Both the position numbers and the translations under genes were made by a program. 64,000 nucleotides of DNA from Serratia proteamaculans (GTDB lineage: Bacteria; Pseudomonadota; Gammaproteobacteria; Enterobacterales; Enterobacteriaceae). The first letter of the stretch is position 1; the number at the start of each line of letters is the position of its first letter. This document shows positions 9,187-19,275 of this stretch, piece by piece. The notes under the pieces are model-generated. The model ran no database searches, was not told where the DNA came from, and saw only the letters and a program-made list of their open reading frames with translations. The stretch covers positions 186,001 to 250,000 of the forward strand of contig NZ_WBKI01000004.1 of NCBI RefSeq assembly GCF_008830365.1, given 5' to 3'.

Positions 9187-9963
9187 CTATTTATTTTCTG
9201 CGGTCACGTTGTCCAAATGAACCACCGGGTTATCGGCAAACAGATAGCGGTCAGCGTTGTATTCAAAATCGTCACTGGTGGCGTTGAACAGCATTTGCTT
9301 GGTATTTTCCAGGTGCTGCCACATGGCCAGTTTGGCGGCATAAGGATCTTTGCGTATCAATGCCTTGAGGATCTGATCGTGATCGTCACACCAACTGGCG
9401 ATGGAGCGGTCGTCGATATGCTCATGCAGCTTGATCCAATAAGGGTTATTCACGCGCTGCACCCACATTTTTTCCACGATGGTGGCCATTGCGGTGTTCT
9501 GGGTGGCTAGCGCGACTTGCACGTGGAATTTCAAATCCCACTGCGAATCGCGGAAGCGATCTTCCTTGCGTGCCTGTTCCTGGATCTCCATCAACTGAAC
9601 GATGTCTTGTTTGGTCACCTGGGTGGCGGCGAACTCGGCAATGTTGCTTTCAATCAGTTGGCGCGCCTGTAGCAGTTCGAATGGCCCGGCGGTGGCAAAC
9701 TCAATGCTGTCACCCGGTATCACCAGGTTTTTCTGCTGGTTGGACATCACATGGATCCCGGAGCCTTTGCGCACGTCAACATAGCCTTCCACTTCCAGCA
9801 TGATGATAGCCTCCCGCACCACGGTACGGCTGACGTTCATCTCTTCGGCAATATAGCGTTCGGCCGGCAGTTTATCGCCCACCGGGTACCGACCGCTTTC
9901 AATACGCTGCTTAAGCTCGGCGGCCAGTTGCTGATACAGGCGTCTGGTTTCAGTGAATTCCAT
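9187..9963 (-). CDS. exuR: GntR/FCD-family hexuronate regulator ExuR
   Basis: ExuR represses galacturonate and glucuronate genes until hexuronate is present. The 258-residue protein has a GntR winged helix in residues 8-75 ([26 protein letters not shown]) and a C-terminal FCD ligand-binding domain with histidines that normally bind a metal. The length equals E. coli ExuR. It lies downstream of exuT on the same strand, 116 bases apart, with an operator-like palindrome in that gap, so it probably represses itself. Confidence 0.93.
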   Translation of the reverse strand: MEFTETRRLYQQLAAELKQRIESGRYPVGDKLPAERYIAEEMNVSRTVVREAIIMLEVEGYVDVRKGSGIHVMSNQQKNLVIPGDSIEFATAGPFELLQARQLIESNIAEFAATQVTKQDIVQLMEIQEQARKEDRFRDSQWDLKFHVQVALATQNTAMATIVEKMWVQRVNNPYWIKLHEHIDDRSIASWCDDHDQILKALIRKDPYAAKLAMWQHLENTKQMLFNATSDDFEYNADRYLFADNPVVHLDNVTAENK

Positions 9964-10003
9964 AGTGAATACTCTTAGGGTAGGGAGGGTCGTGTGACCA
10001 TGG

Positions 10004-10021
10004 ATTTGTTATACCACTTAT
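10004..10021. promoter_or_regulatory. Candidate ExuR operator in front of exuR
   Basis: On the minus strand this reads as AAGTGGTATAACAAAT, close to the ExuR/UxuR consensus half-sites around TTGGTATACCAA. It sits 40-58 bases upstream of the exuR start. Inference from a remembered consensus. Confidence 0.4.
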
Positions 10022-10079
10022 CTGGCAGAGCTACCAGTGGACGCGGGGGAACGCCCGGCACAGCGGCCGGGCGGTGGGG

Positions 10080-11378
10080 TTAACTGCGTGCCGGGGCCGG
10101 CTGCAGCGGGTCTTCCTGCGGCTCGGAGGCCGGTCGATTTTGCAGAATGGTCCAGATAGCGATGGCGCCGAGGATATCGAATACCGACAGTGCAGCGAAT
10201 AACGGGCTGAAGCCCAGGGTATCGGCTAATGCACCGACCACCAGGGCAAACATGGTGCTGGCGGTCCAGGCGGCCATGCCGGTCAGGCCGTTGGCGGTGG
10301 CCACTTCATTGCGACCAAATACGTCAGAAGACAGGGTAATCAGCGCGCCAGACAGAGCCTGATGGGCAAAGCCACCAACGCACAGCAGCGCGATAGCCGC
10401 ATAAGGGCTGGTGAACAGGCCGATCATACCGGGGCCAATCATCAATACCGCCCCCATAGTGACCACCAACTTGCGTGACACGATCAGGTTCACCTTGAAG
10501 TGTTTCTGGAAAAATGGTGGCAGGTAGCCGCCAACGATGCAGCCGAGATCGGCGAACAGCATCGGCATCCAGGCGAACATGGCGATCTCTTTCAGGTTAA
10601 AGCCGTAGGCTTTGAACATGAATAACGGGATCCAGGCATTGAAGGTGCCCCAGGCAGGCTCTGCCAGAAAGCGCGGCAGTGCGATGCCCCAGAACTGGCG
10701 GTTGCGCACAATCTGCCAGGCGGACATTTTCTTGGCGTTGTCGGTTTGGTGTTGGGCTTCCTGGCCTTCGAGAATGTAATCGCGTTCCTCATTGCTGAGT
10801 TTTTTCTGGTCTTTCGGGTGCTTATAGAAGATCAGCCAGCAGATGGCCCAAATCAGGCTCAGTACGCCGGTGATGATAAACGCCATTTCCCAACTGTGTG
10901 CCACGATGGCCCAGACCACCAGCGGTGGGGCGAGCATGCCGCCGATCGACGAGCCCACGTTGAAGTAGCCCACGGCGATCGAACGCTCTTTGGCCGGGAA
11001 CCACTCGCTGCTGGCTTTCAACCCTGCGGGGATCATCGCTGCCTCCGCCATACCCACGGCGCCGCGTGCCAGTGCCAGTCCGCCCCAACTGTTGGCGAGT
11101 GCGGTACCCATACAAAACAGCGCCCACAGAATGGCGAACATGGCGTAACCCACTTTGGTACCCAGTACGTCCAGCACGTATCCCGCCACCGGTTGCATCA
11201 GGGTGTAGCAGGCAGAATACGCCGCGACAATATATGAGTACTGCTGCGTGGTGATATGTAAGGTCCCTTCCAGCGTCGGTGCTGCAACGGCTATCGCATT
11301 ACGAGTCAGGTAACCCAGCACGGTGCCGATGGTCACCAGCCCGATCATGTACCAGCGTAACCCTTTAATTTTACGCAT
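10080..11378 (-). CDS. exuT: Hexuronate MFS transporter ExuT
   Basis: A 432-residue major-facilitator protein of the anion:cation symporter family, with 12 predicted membrane segments, that takes up D-galacturonate and D-glucuronate. The N-terminus (RWYMIGLVTIGTVLGYLTRNAIAVAAPTL region) and the TM4-5 segment NVGSSIGGMLAPPLV match E. coli ExuT. It is divergent from uxaC across a 386-base control region and followed by exuR. Together these supply uptake, regulation and the first two catabolic enzymes of the hexuronate route. Confidence 0.92.
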   Translation of the reverse strand: MRKIKGLRWYMIGLVTIGTVLGYLTRNAIAVAAPTLEGTLHITTQQYSYIVAAYSACYTLMQPVAGYVLDVLGTKVGYAMFAILWALFCMGTALANSWGGLALARGAVGMAEAAMIPAGLKASSEWFPAKERSIAVGYFNVGSSIGGMLAPPLVVWAIVAHSWEMAFIITGVLSLIWAICWLIFYKHPKDQKKLSNEERDYILEGQEAQHQTDNAKKMSAWQIVRNRQFWGIALPRFLAEPAWGTFNAWIPLFMFKAYGFNLKEIAMFAWMPMLFADLGCIVGGYLPPFFQKHFKVNLIVSRKLVVTMGAVLMIGPGMIGLFTSPYAAIALLCVGGFAHQALSGALITLSSDVFGRNEVATANGLTGMAAWTASTMFALVVGALADTLGFSPLFAALSVFDILGAIAIWTILQNRPASEPQEDPLQPAPARS

Positions 11379-11764
11379 CCAAAATATCTCCCAGTCTTCA
11401 ATAGGTGGCGCCGAGATGGCGGCAGCGTTTTAGGGGCTCCCCCTTTTCGTTGTTCTGCGCCGGCCTGTTCGTCACCGACGTATTCCCGCCGCATGAACGA
11501 CTGGGTGGCGAGACAATAACTTGTCATACAGATTTAAAAGTTGAGTGATATCACAAAAGCCGTTTTTCAATTGGGCAATACTGTTTGCTGGATAATTATG
11601 CGATTCAGGCGGCTTTTTGCCGTAAAACTGCCGGTTAACGGCCTTTTATGGACGATGGCGCCAAGGCAGAGGGTGATATTTTGCTGGACGCCCAGTAAAA
11701 TTGGTGTGATAACTTTGTCGCGTTGGACAGAGTGTCGAACGGCAAGCAAGGTGAGGAGCCAGAT
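11379..11764. promoter_or_regulatory. exuT-uxaC divergent control region
   Basis: This 386-base gap holds no credible gene. It contains a perfect palindrome GTGATATCAC at 11545-11554 and, 50-70 bases before uxaC, an ExuR-like site AAATTGGTGTGATAAC at 11698-11713. Both divergent promoters must lie here. ExuR binding is inferred from resemblance to the known operator, not shown. Confidence 0.45.
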
Positions 11765-13177
11765 ATGGCGACGTTTTTAAACGAAGATTTCCTGTTGGGC
11801 AGTGAGTTTGCCCGGCGTTTGTATCATGACTATGCAGCAGACCAACCGATCTTTGACTATCACTGCCATTTACCGCCGGACCAGATCGCCGAGAACACCC
11901 GCTTCAAAAATTTATATGAAATCTGGCTAAAGGGCGATCACTACAAATGGCGGGCAATGCGCACCAACGGTGTGGCTGAGCGACTCTGTACCGGTGATGC
12001 CAGCGATCGTGAAAAGTTTGACGCCTGGGCTGCCACCGTGCCGCACACCCTGGGTAACCCACTTTACCACTGGACCCATCTGGAGCTGCGTCGCCCGTTC
12101 GGTATTACCGGCATGTTGCTTTCCCCGACGACGGCGGACGATATCTGGCAGCGCGGCAACGCCTTGCTGGCGCAGGAGGATTTCAGAGCGCGTGGCATCA
12201 TGCAGCAAATGAATGTGAAGATGGTCGGCACTACCGACGATCCGATCGACGATTTACGCCACCATAAAGCGATTGCGGCCGACAGCAGCTTCGACATCAA
12301 GGTGTTGCCAAGCTGGCGGCCGGACAAGGCGTTCAATATTGATGCGCCGGGTTTCAATGATTACCTGCAAAAACTGGAAGCGGCAGCGGATATCAATATT
12401 GGCCGCTTTAGTGCGCTGTGTGACGCGTTGAAAAAACGTATGGATCATTTTTCCGCTCATGGCTGCAAGGTGGCTGACCATGCGCTGGACGTGGTGGTGT
12501 ATGGCGAAGCGGACGAAAGTACATTAGACGCTATTTTAACGGCACGCCTGAGCGGCAAGCTGCTTACCTCGGAGCAGAGTGCTCAGTTCAAAAGCGCGGT
12601 GCTGTTGTTCCTGGCCGCCGAATATCAGCGTCGCGAATGGGTGCAGCAGTATCACATTGGTGCGCTGCGCAATAACAACAGCCGCATGCTGGCCAACGTG
12701 GGCCCGGATATTGGCTTCGATTCTATTAACGACCGGCCCTTGGCGGAGCCGCTTTCTCGCCTGCTGGATGCCCAGGCACGCCAGGGCGGGTTACCGAAAA
12801 CCATTCTGTATTGCCTTAATCCGCGCGACAACGAAGTGATCGGCACCATGGTTGGCAACTTCCAGGGGGAAGGCACGCCGGGCAAGATGCAGTTTGGCTC
12901 TGGCTGGTGGTTCAACGATCAAAAAGACGGGATGCAGCGGCAGATGACGCAGTTGGCACAGTTGGGCCTGCTGAGCCGTTTTGTCGGCATGCTGACCGAC
13001 AGCCGTAGCTTCCTGTCTTATACCCGTCATGAATACTTCCGCCGTATCCTTTGCCAGATGATGGGCCGCTGGGTGGAGGACGGGGAAGTGCCGGCGGATA
13101 TCACGCTGCTGGGTGAGATGGTGAAAAACATCTGCTTCGACAATGCCAAAAACTATTTCGCCATTGAACTGGCGTAG
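11765..13177 (+). CDS. uxaC: Glucuronate/galacturonate isomerase UxaC
   Basis: UxaC isomerises D-glucuronate to D-fructuronate and D-galacturonate to D-tagaturonate. The 470-residue product equals the E. coli length and keeps the metal-dependent amidohydrolase-type motif FDYHCHLPP near residue 28, plus long identical stretches such as RPFGITG and GFDSINDRP. The ATG at 11765 was chosen over an upstream in-frame codon since it has a GAGGAG site and the conserved N-terminus [11 protein letters not shown]. It starts the uxaC-uxaA operon. Confidence 0.95.
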   Translation: MATFLNEDFLLGSEFARRLYHDYAADQPIFDYHCHLPPDQIAENTRFKNLYEIWLKGDHYKWRAMRTNGVAERLCTGDASDREKFDAWAATVPHTLGNPLYHWTHLELRRPFGITGMLLSPTTADDIWQRGNALLAQEDFRARGIMQQMNVKMVGTTDDPIDDLRHHKAIAADSSFDIKVLPSWRPDKAFNIDAPGFNDYLQKLEAAADINIGRFSALCDALKKRMDHFSAHGCKVADHALDVVVYGEADESTLDAILTARLSGKLLTSEQSAQFKSAVLLFLAAEYQRREWVQQYHIGALRNNNSRMLANVGPDIGFDSINDRPLAEPLSRLLDAQARQGGLPKTILYCLNPRDNEVIGTMVGNFQGEGTPGKMQFGSGWWFNDQKDGMQRQMTQLAQLGLLSRFVGMLTDSRSFLSYTRHEYFRRILCQMMGRWVEDGEVPADITLLGEMVKNICFDNAKNYFAIELA

Positions 13178-13197
13178 CCGTTGCCCGAGGTGGGTTT

Positions 13198-14688
13198 ATG
13201 CAAAGCATGGTAAAAATTCATTCGCTGGATAATGTCGCGGTAGCGCTGCACGATCTGGCCGCCGGTGAAACGCTGGAACTGGAGACACAGGCCATTCGGC
13301 TGGTACAACCGGTGGCGCGCGGGCATAAGTTTGCCTTGCAACCGATTGCCGCCGGTGAAGCGATCATCAAGTACGGTCTGCCGATCGGGCATGCATTGGA
13401 AGCCATCGAGCCGGGTGAACATATTCACTCGCAAAATGCCAAAACCAACCTGAGCGATCTCGACAGCTATCTGTATCAACCGGCTTTTCCCACGTTACCG
13501 CCACAGGCTGCGGATCGAGAGGTTCAGCTTTATCGCCGGCGCAGCGGGGAGGTGGGGATCCGTAACGAGCTGTGGATCGTGCCGACCGTCGGCTGCGTTA
13601 ACGGTATTGCCCGGCAGATCCAGCAGCGTTTTCTGAAGGAAACTCAGGATGCGCAGGGGATCGACGGCGTACATCTGTTCAGCCATCCGTTTGGCTGTTC
13701 GCAACTGGGTCAGGATCACGAGAACACCCGCACCATGCTGCAAAATATGGTGCGCCACCCGAACGCCGGAGCGGTGTTGGTGATTGGCCTGGGGTGTGAG
13801 AACAACCAGGTGGATGTGTTCCGCAGCACGCTGGGCGCGACCGATGAGCAGCGGGTACGCTTTATGGTGTGCCAGCAGCAGGACGATGAGGTCGAGGCCG
13901 GGCTGGAGCAGTTACATGCCCTGTATCAGGTGATGCGCGACGATCGTCGCCAGCCGGGCAAACTGAGCGAGTTGAAGTTCGGACTGGAGTGTGGCGGATC
14001 GGACGGCCTGTCCGGCATTACCGCTAACCCATTGCTGGGCCGTTTTTCCGACTACCTGATCGCCAACGGCGGCACCACGGTACTGACTGAAGTGCCAGAG
14101 ATGTTTGGCGCCGAACGGATCCTGATGAGCCGCTGCCGCGATAGGGCGACCTTCGAGAATACCGTCAGTATGGTTAACGACTTCAAACAGTACTTTATCG
14201 CCCATAACCAGCCGATTTATGAAAACCCCTCGCCGGGCAATAAAGCCGGTGGCATCACCACGCTGGAGGAAAAATCCCTCGGCTGTACGCAGAAAGCCGG
14301 GCAGAGCCAGGTGGTGGACGTGCTGAAATATGGCGAACGCCTGCGGCAGCCCGGATTAAACCTGCTCAGTGCACCGGGTAATGATGCGGTGGCGACCAGC
14401 GCGCTGGCCGGTGCCGGCTGTCATATGGTGTTGTTCAGTACCGGGCGCGGCACGCCCTATGGCGGTTTCGTGCCGACGGTGAAGCTGGCCACCAACAGCG
14501 AACTGGCGGCGAAGAAACCCCACTGGATTGATTTTGACGCCGGTCGGCTGATCCACGGCACCTCGATGGAGAGTCTGCTGGAGCAGTTTGTCGATCTGAT
14601 TGTGGCGATTGCAAATGGTCAGGCGGCGCGTAATGAAGTGAATGATTTCCGTGAACTGGCGATTTTTAAAAGCGGGGTAACTTTGTAG
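13198..14688 (+). CDS. uxaA: Altronate dehydratase UxaA
   Basis: UxaA dehydrates D-altronate to 2-keto-3-deoxygluconate in the galacturonate branch. The 496-residue protein has the small N-terminal SAF domain (residues 1-95) and the large catalytic domain with conserved cysteines in HPFGCSQLG and GLGCENNQ, and GLECGGSDG near residue 264. It begins 20 bases after the uxaC stop. The intermediate enzyme uxaB (tagaturonate reductase) is not in this window, as in E. coli where it is unlinked. Confidence 0.95.
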   Translation: MQSMVKIHSLDNVAVALHDLAAGETLELETQAIRLVQPVARGHKFALQPIAAGEAIIKYGLPIGHALEAIEPGEHIHSQNAKTNLSDLDSYLYQPAFPTLPPQAADREVQLYRRRSGEVGIRNELWIVPTVGCVNGIARQIQQRFLKETQDAQGIDGVHLFSHPFGCSQLGQDHENTRTMLQNMVRHPNAGAVLVIGLGCENNQVDVFRSTLGATDEQRVRFMVCQQQDDEVEAGLEQLHALYQVMRDDRRQPGKLSELKFGLECGGSDGLSGITANPLLGRFSDYLIANGGTTVLTEVPEMFGAERILMSRCRDRATFENTVSMVNDFKQYFIAHNQPIYENPSPGNKAGGITTLEEKSLGCTQKAGQSQVVDVLKYGERLRQPGLNLLSAPGNDAVATSALAGAGCHMVLFSTGRGTPYGGFVPTVKLATNSELAAKKPHWIDFDAGRLIHGTSMESLLEQFVDLIVAIANGQAARNEVNDFRELAIFKSGVTL

Positions 14689-14704
14689 GGCTGCGATATT
14701 TAGG

Positions 14705-14735
14705 TCAAAAAAAGGCGCCCGATAATGAGCGCCTT
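14705..14735 (-). terminator. Intrinsic terminator of sstT
   Basis: AAGGCGC at 14712-14718 pairs with GCGCCTT at 14729-14735. On the minus strand the hairpin is followed by a run of seven T. The plus strand has no T tract, so it serves sstT rather than uxaA. Confidence 0.8.
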
Positions 14736-14753
14736 GTTGAATAAGCTCGGAAA

Positions 14754-15989
14754 TTAACGCACCTTCAGCGGATCTTCATCTGCCAAACGCTGGTCTTCCG
14801 CCTGACAGGCTGCGGCAGTAAACAGGACGTCGGTAGAAGAGTTCAGTGCGGTTTCGGCGGAGTCTTGCAGAACACCGATGATAAAGCCGACGGCGACCAC
14901 CTGCATGGCCACGTCGTTCGGGATGCCGAACATGTTACACGCCAACGGGATCAGCAACAGCGAACCGCCGGCCACACCGGAAGCGCCGCAGGCACAAACG
15001 GCGGCCACTACGCTCAGCAGCAGCGCGGTCGGCACATCAACCGGGATCCCCAGAGTATGTACCGCCGCCAGCGTCAGCACGGTAATGGTGATCGCCGCGC
15101 CAGCCATATTGATGGTTGCACCCAGTGGGATAGAAACCGAATAGGTGTCTTCGTTCAGATTCAGCTTTTTGCACAGCTCCATATTCACCGGAATATTGGC
15201 GGCCGAACTGCGGGTGAAGAATGCCGTCACGCCGCTTTCACGCAGGCAGGCGAACACCAGCGGATAAGGATTGCGACGGATTTTCCAGAACACGATCAGC
15301 GGGTTCAGCACCAGTGCGACCAGCAGCATACAGCCGATCAGTACCACCAGCAGTTGAGCATAACCCCACAGCGCGCCGAAGCCAGTTTCTGCCAGCGTCG
15401 AAGCCACCAGGCCGAAGATGCCAAGTGGGGCACAGCGGATCACCGCACGTACCACCATGGTGACCGCATGCGACATATCGTTAATCAGCGATTTAGTAGT
15501 GTCGGAGGAGTGGCGCAACGCCAGTCCCAGACCCACAGCCCAGGCCAGAATACCGATATAGTTAGCGCTAATCAGCGCCTGGAACGGGTTGGCTACCACG
15601 CTCAGCAGCAGGCCTTTCAGCACCTCTATAATGCCGCCCGGCGGGTTGATGTCGGCATTGCCGGCCACCAGCGCCAGATTGGACGGGAACATAAAGCTGA
15701 CCACGACCGCCACCAGCGCCGCAGCGAAGGTTCCCAGCAGATAGAGGAACAGGATCGGCCGGATATTGGTTTTCTGCCCGTGTTTGTGATTGGCGATTGA
15801 GGCCATGACCAACACCAGCACCAGTACCGGCGCCACCGCTTTCAGTGCGCCAACGAATAGCGCACCCAGCAAGCCTACCGCCGAAGCCGTTGCCGGTGAG
15901 ACCAGCGCAACAATAATACCGGCCACCAGGCCGACCATGATTTGTTTGACCAGACTGCCCTGAGTGATCTTTTGTAGTAATTTTTGCAT
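14754..15989 (-). CDS. sstT: Sodium:serine/threonine symporter SstT
   Basis: SstT imports serine and threonine with Na+. The 411-residue protein belongs to the dicarboxylate/amino acid:cation symporter family, with eight membrane helices and two re-entrant loops; the serine-rich hairpin [11 protein letters not shown] and the Na+-site segment [12 protein letters not shown] are visible. Strong match to the E. coli protein in sequence and length. Neighbouring alx is on the same strand, 265 bases upstream; that gap holds no gene and presumably the sstT promoter. Confidence 0.95.
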   Translation of the reverse strand: MQKLLQKITQGSLVKQIMVGLVAGIIVALVSPATASAVGLLGALFVGALKAVAPVLVLVLVMASIANHKHGQKTNIRPILFLYLLGTFAAALVAVVVSFMFPSNLALVAGNADINPPGGIIEVLKGLLLSVVANPFQALISANYIGILAWAVGLGLALRHSSDTTKSLINDMSHAVTMVVRAVIRCAPLGIFGLVASTLAETGFGALWGYAQLLVVLIGCMLLVALVLNPLIVFWKIRRNPYPLVFACLRESGVTAFFTRSSAANIPVNMELCKKLNLNEDTYSVSIPLGATINMAGAAITITVLTLAAVHTLGIPVDVPTALLLSVVAAVCACGASGVAGGSLLLIPLACNMFGIPNDVAMQVVAVGFIIGVLQDSAETALNSSTDVLFTAAACQAEDQRLADEDPLKVR

Positions 15990-16254
15990 AGTGCTTTTTC
16001 TTCCCGATGATGTTGCTTACAGCTTTATCTCGGCGGGAACCTCGCCGGACAACTTTATTTGTATCTGTAACCAAGTGTGTTTGCCAAATCAGTATTCAGT
16101 AAACCAATGGGGTTGGAAAGGGCCAGCGGTGAAATTCTAAGGGCGGATCAACTCTTGATAACATACTGGTTACATTTGTGTGATCGCAATAACGTTTGGC
16201 GTTTGGGACGAATTGCCAAACAATCGCGGGGCGACTAGCGCCCCGGATAACAGA

Positions 16255-17232
16255 TTATGGAGCTTTATTATTGGCCAGGCGGTCATTCCGGCGGTTAACC
16301 CAGGCGTTGATCAACAGCGTCAGCGTCAGGATACTGGCGACTACGCCGAGCGAAACACCGATCGGGATGTGGAATAAATCGATAATCAGCATCTTGACGC
16401 CGATAAACATCAGGATCAGCGACAGACCGTATTTCAGCATCGAGAAGCGTTCAGCCACATTAGCCAGCAGGAAGTACATGGCGCGCAGGCCCATGATGGC
16501 GAACAGGTTAGAGGTCAGTACGATAAACGGATCTGTGGTCACGGCAAAGATAGCCGGGATGCTATCGACCGCAAAGATCACATCGCTCAGTTCCACCAGG
16601 ATCAGCACCAGTACCAGCGGCGTAGCAAACAGCAGGCCGTTGCGGCGCACGAAGAAGCGCTCACCTTCCAGGTTGTCGGTCATGCGCAGGTGACTACGCA
16701 GCCATTTCACCAGCGGCTTGTCGCCAATCGCTCCACCATCTTCCTTCGCCAGCGCCATCTTGATACCGGTGAACAGCAGGAAAGCGCCGAACAGGTACAG
16801 CAGCCACTGGAACTGGGTCACCAGCCAGCTACCGGCGAAGATCATGATGGTACGCAGTACGATCGCGCCCAATACGCCAAAAATCAGCACCCGACGCTGC
16901 AGGTTGGCCGGAACGGCAAAGTAACTGAACAGCATCAGCCAGACGAAGACGTTATCAACCGCCAGTGCTTTTTCGATCAGGTAACCGGTGAGGAAGGCCA
17001 GTGCCTGAGTATCGGCGACGGCACGTCCGGCAGTTTGGTTCAGGTAGTACCAGAAACCCAGGTTGAACAGCAGAGACAGGCTGACCCACACCAGTGACCA
17101 ACTGGCGGCCTGCTTCAGCGTCATGGTATGTGCGCCTTTGCGGCCCTGCAGCAGGAGGTCGATTGCGAGCATCACAACTATGATGGCGGCAAAGCTGCCC
17201 CATAACCAAGGTGTGCCAACGGTATTCATCAT
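16255..17232 (-). CDS. alx: TerC-family manganese-responsive membrane protein Alx
   Basis: A 325-residue TerC-type inner-membrane protein closely matching E. coli Alx, including [19 protein letters not shown] and [19 protein letters not shown], which carry the acidic residues thought to bind Mn2+. Alx lowers cytoplasmic manganese, probably by export, and is induced at alkaline pH and by Mn2+. The leader holds a yybP-ykoY riboswitch and a terminator-like hairpin directly before the ribosome-binding site. Two adjacent ATG codons are possible starts (17232 and 17229); an AAGGA site serves either. Confidence 0.95.
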   Translation of the reverse strand: MMNTVGTPWLWGSFAAIIVVMLAIDLLLQGRKGAHTMTLKQAASWSLVWVSLSLLFNLGFWYYLNQTAGRAVADTQALAFLTGYLIEKALAVDNVFVWLMLFSYFAVPANLQRRVLIFGVLGAIVLRTIMIFAGSWLVTQFQWLLYLFGAFLLFTGIKMALAKEDGGAIGDKPLVKWLRSHLRMTDNLEGERFFVRRNGLLFATPLVLVLILVELSDVIFAVDSIPAIFAVTTDPFIVLTSNLFAIMGLRAMYFLLANVAERFSMLKYGLSLILMFIGVKMLIIDLFHIPIGVSLGVVASILTLTLLINAWVNRRNDRLANNKAP

Positions 17233-17246
17233 CAGAGGTATCCTTC

Positions 17247-17282
17247 AAAACAAAAACGGCCAACGTCGGAAGACGCTAGCCG
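17247..17282 (-). terminator. Terminator-like hairpin just before alx
   Basis: On the minus strand CGGCTAGCGTC pairs with GACGTTGGCCG (two G-U pairs) and is followed by TTTTTGTTTT. It lies between the riboswitch core and the alx ribosome-binding site, where a riboswitch-controlled attenuator would be expected. Confidence 0.7.
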
Positions 17283-17299
17283 CTCTTATGAACGCTGCA

Positions 17300-17440
17300 A
17301 GCAAACCTCGCCTTCCGGCAAGGTCTCACTTACAACGTTGATGAAGGTGCACCTTAGTGCGCCCTGACATCAGGTTGCCCGGTAACCGGGTGCTTGCGCA
17401 CCGTAATGACGATTAACCGGCAATGAAGTTACTCCCCTTT
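17300..17440 (-). promoter_or_regulatory. yybP-ykoY (Mn2+) riboswitch, the alx PRE element
   Basis: Read on the minus strand, the leader has the two hallmark conserved blocks of this riboswitch class: GGGGAGTAAC (17429-17438 region) at the 5' side and TGAGACCTTGCC (ending near 17317) at the 3' side, joined by paired arms. In E. coli the same element (pH-responsive element of alx) binds Mn2+ and favours alx expression. Boundaries are approximate. Confidence 0.85.
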
Positions 17441-17450
17441 GCACGGCAGA

Positions 17451-17478
17451 AAGTAATGCAAAATGTGTCAGTGGTCAA
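17451..17478 (-). promoter_or_regulatory. Candidate promoter of alx
   Basis: On the minus strand TTGACC (17478-17473) and TTACTT (17456-17451) are spaced by 16 bases, about ten bases upstream of the riboswitch core. The -10 match is moderate. Confidence 0.45.
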
Positions 17479-17489
17479 CGTTTATTGCG

Positions 17490-18221
17490 TTACCCGGCCA
17501 GGGCTTTTTGTGCGCCGAGGCTGACGACAAACCCTTGCAACAGCAGTCGGCTGAACGGCGTATCGCTAACCTGCTGTTGCTTAAGCTGATACTCCGCTTG
17601 CTGCTGCGGATACAGCTCGCCAAGCCAGCCCAGGTACTGGTGCATCACCGCGCCGTTAAATTCCGGATGGAACTGAGTGGTCAGCACTTGCTCGCCATAA
17701 CTGAGGATCTGATAAGCATCCTGCTGCGAACGCGCCAGCACCACGGCACCGGCAGGGGGCGTCAATACGCTCTGCGCGTGGATCAGATTCGCCTTGAAGC
17801 GCGGTGGCAGCATCGCCATCCGCCGGTCATTGGCGGCGGCTGGCAACAGTTCTATCTCCAGCGTGCCGACCTCCATGCCCTGCGGGTGATAGCCGACTTC
17901 CCCGCCAAGCGCATAGGCCAGCAGCTGGTGGCCATAGCAGGCGCCAAAAATAGGCAGTTTGATCAGCATGGCCTGTCGCAGCCATTCGGCGGCCTGTTCA
18001 CTCCACGGCAACTGCTCGGTGACCATCGCCGGTGAACCGGTGATCACCACGCCAGAGTAGTGTTGCGGCGGCAGCGGTTGTTCACCTGCGGGAAGATGCA
18101 CGATCTGTACGCGATCGACGTCAATGTTTCCCTGTTGCAGGAACATGCCGTCGAAATTGGCTTTTTCCTGGCGGATCACCTCCGGCGCGTCGCCGGTTTG
18201 CATCAGTAATAACGGTTTCAT
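17490..18221 (-). CDS. Class I glutamine amidotransferase-like protein
   Basis: A 243-residue stand-alone class I (triad) glutamine amidotransferase, of the GuaA-N-like type annotated in enterics as YfeJ-like. The nucleophile elbow GACYGHQ places Cys95, and QFHPEF gives His185 and Glu187. No synthetase partner domain is attached, so the acceptor of the ammonia is unknown; some relatives act on gamma-glutamyl compounds. Its start codon lies one base beyond the stop of the ygjR-like oxidoreductase, showing a two-gene operon. A specific gene name is not justified. Confidence 0.8.
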   Translation of the reverse strand: MKPLLLMQTGDAPEVIRQEKANFDGMFLQQGNIDVDRVQIVHLPAGEQPLPPQHYSGVVITGSPAMVTEQLPWSEQAAEWLRQAMLIKLPIFGACYGHQLLAYALGGEVGYHPQGMEVGTLEIELLPAAANDRRMAMLPPRFKANLIHAQSVLTPPAGAVVLARSQQDAYQILSYGEQVLTTQFHPEFNGAVMHQYLGWLGELYPQQQAEYQLKQQQVSDTPFSRLLLQGFVVSLGAQKALAG

Positions 18222-18222
18222 G

Positions 18223-19203
18223 TCATGCTCCGTCGGCAGGAAACACCACGCCGGTCTGGCGGCGGATTTCGGTCAGCAGGCGGGCGATAATCAGCGAATT
18301 CTCTAACCCCGGGTGGTCCACCTGACGTTTTTCCACCAGTTCGGCGAACATTTGCGCTTCATACAGCATGGTATTGATATGCTGCGGCTGGGTCAGATCC
18401 TGGCGCTGACCACCGCGTGGCGTTAGTACCACGCCCTGACACTCCGAAATTTTCTCAATTATCAGCGTACCTTCTTCACCCTGGATCTCGCTCGGAATGT
18501 CCGAGTTGCTCACCTTGGAGTGGGAGAGGGTCACATCGAAATCGCCGTAATTGAGGCAGGCGGTGCCGTGCGCATCAACGCCGGTATCCAGCAAGCTCGC
18601 GCTGGCGATCACCGATTTCGGCTCGCCGAACAGCACCACGGCACTGGCCAGGCAGTAATAACCAATGTCCATGATCGAACCGTTGGAAAACTGCGGATTG
18701 AAGGTATTTGGGTTTTCACCAGCCAGATAGCGTGGGTAGCGTGAGGAGTACTGGCAGTAATTGATAAAGGCTTTGCGCAGTCGGCCGATTTTCGGCAGCG
18801 TTTGTTGCAGCGTCAGGAAATTGGGCAAATGGGCGCTTTTAAAGGCTTCGAACAGTACTACCTGATTTTCACGTGCACAGGCCACCAGCATCTCGGCTTC
18901 GCGCAGGTTGGATACCAGTGGCTTTTCGCAAATCACGTGCTTTTTATGGCTGAGGAACAGCAGCGACTGCTGGCAGTGCAGACTATTGGGGCTGGCGATA
19001 TAAACCGCGTCGATGGCGTCCGACTGGGCCAGCGCCTCAAGGGAATCGAAAAACAGACTGACGGGGTAGTTGGCACCAAATGCCTGCGCCTGTTCGAGCT
19101 TGCGCGAATAGATGGCGGTCAGCTTCAGCTTGCCGCTTTCGTGTGCGGCGTCAATAAAGCGTTCCGTAATCCAGTTGGTACCAACAACGGCAAAGCGAAT
19201 CAT
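18223..19203 (-). CDS. ygjR: Gfo/Idh/MocA-family NAD(P)-dependent oxidoreductase YgjR
   Basis: A 326-residue oxidoreductase. The N-terminal Rossmann fold begins MIRFAVVGTNWITERFI, and the family EKP signature is at residues 93-95 (VICEKPLVSN). The C-terminal alpha/beta domain carries the substrate pocket. It matches E. coli YgjR in size and in its place next to alx and ygjP; substrate is unknown. It is translationally adjacent to the amidotransferase gene downstream. Confidence 0.85.
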   Translation of the reverse strand: MIRFAVVGTNWITERFIDAAHESGKLKLTAIYSRKLEQAQAFGANYPVSLFFDSLEALAQSDAIDAVYIASPNSLHCQQSLLFLSHKKHVICEKPLVSNLREAEMLVACARENQVVLFEAFKSAHLPNFLTLQQTLPKIGRLRKAFINYCQYSSRYPRYLAGENPNTFNPQFSNGSIMDIGYYCLASAVVLFGEPKSVIASASLLDTGVDAHGTACLNYGDFDVTLSHSKVSNSDIPSEIQGEEGTLIIEKISECQGVVLTPRGGQRQDLTQPQHINTMLYEAQMFAELVEKRQVDHPGLENSLIIARLLTEIRRQTGVVFPADGA

Positions 19204-19275
19204 AGAAATCTCCGGTTCCCAGGCGACGGGTAGAAAGAATCAGATTATCACGGCATTTACCGAAGGCGAATCCTG

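Noticed and set aside
11545-11554. GTGATATCAC as a CRP site between exuT and uxaC
   Set aside because: The half-sites are only two bases apart, whereas CRP needs about six; kept only as an unexplained palindrome.
14865-15800. A 311-codon open frame on the plus strand
   Set aside because: It lies wholly antisense to sstT, is rich in His, Gln and Arg as expected from the reverse of hydrophobic codons, and has no ribosome-binding site or family motif.
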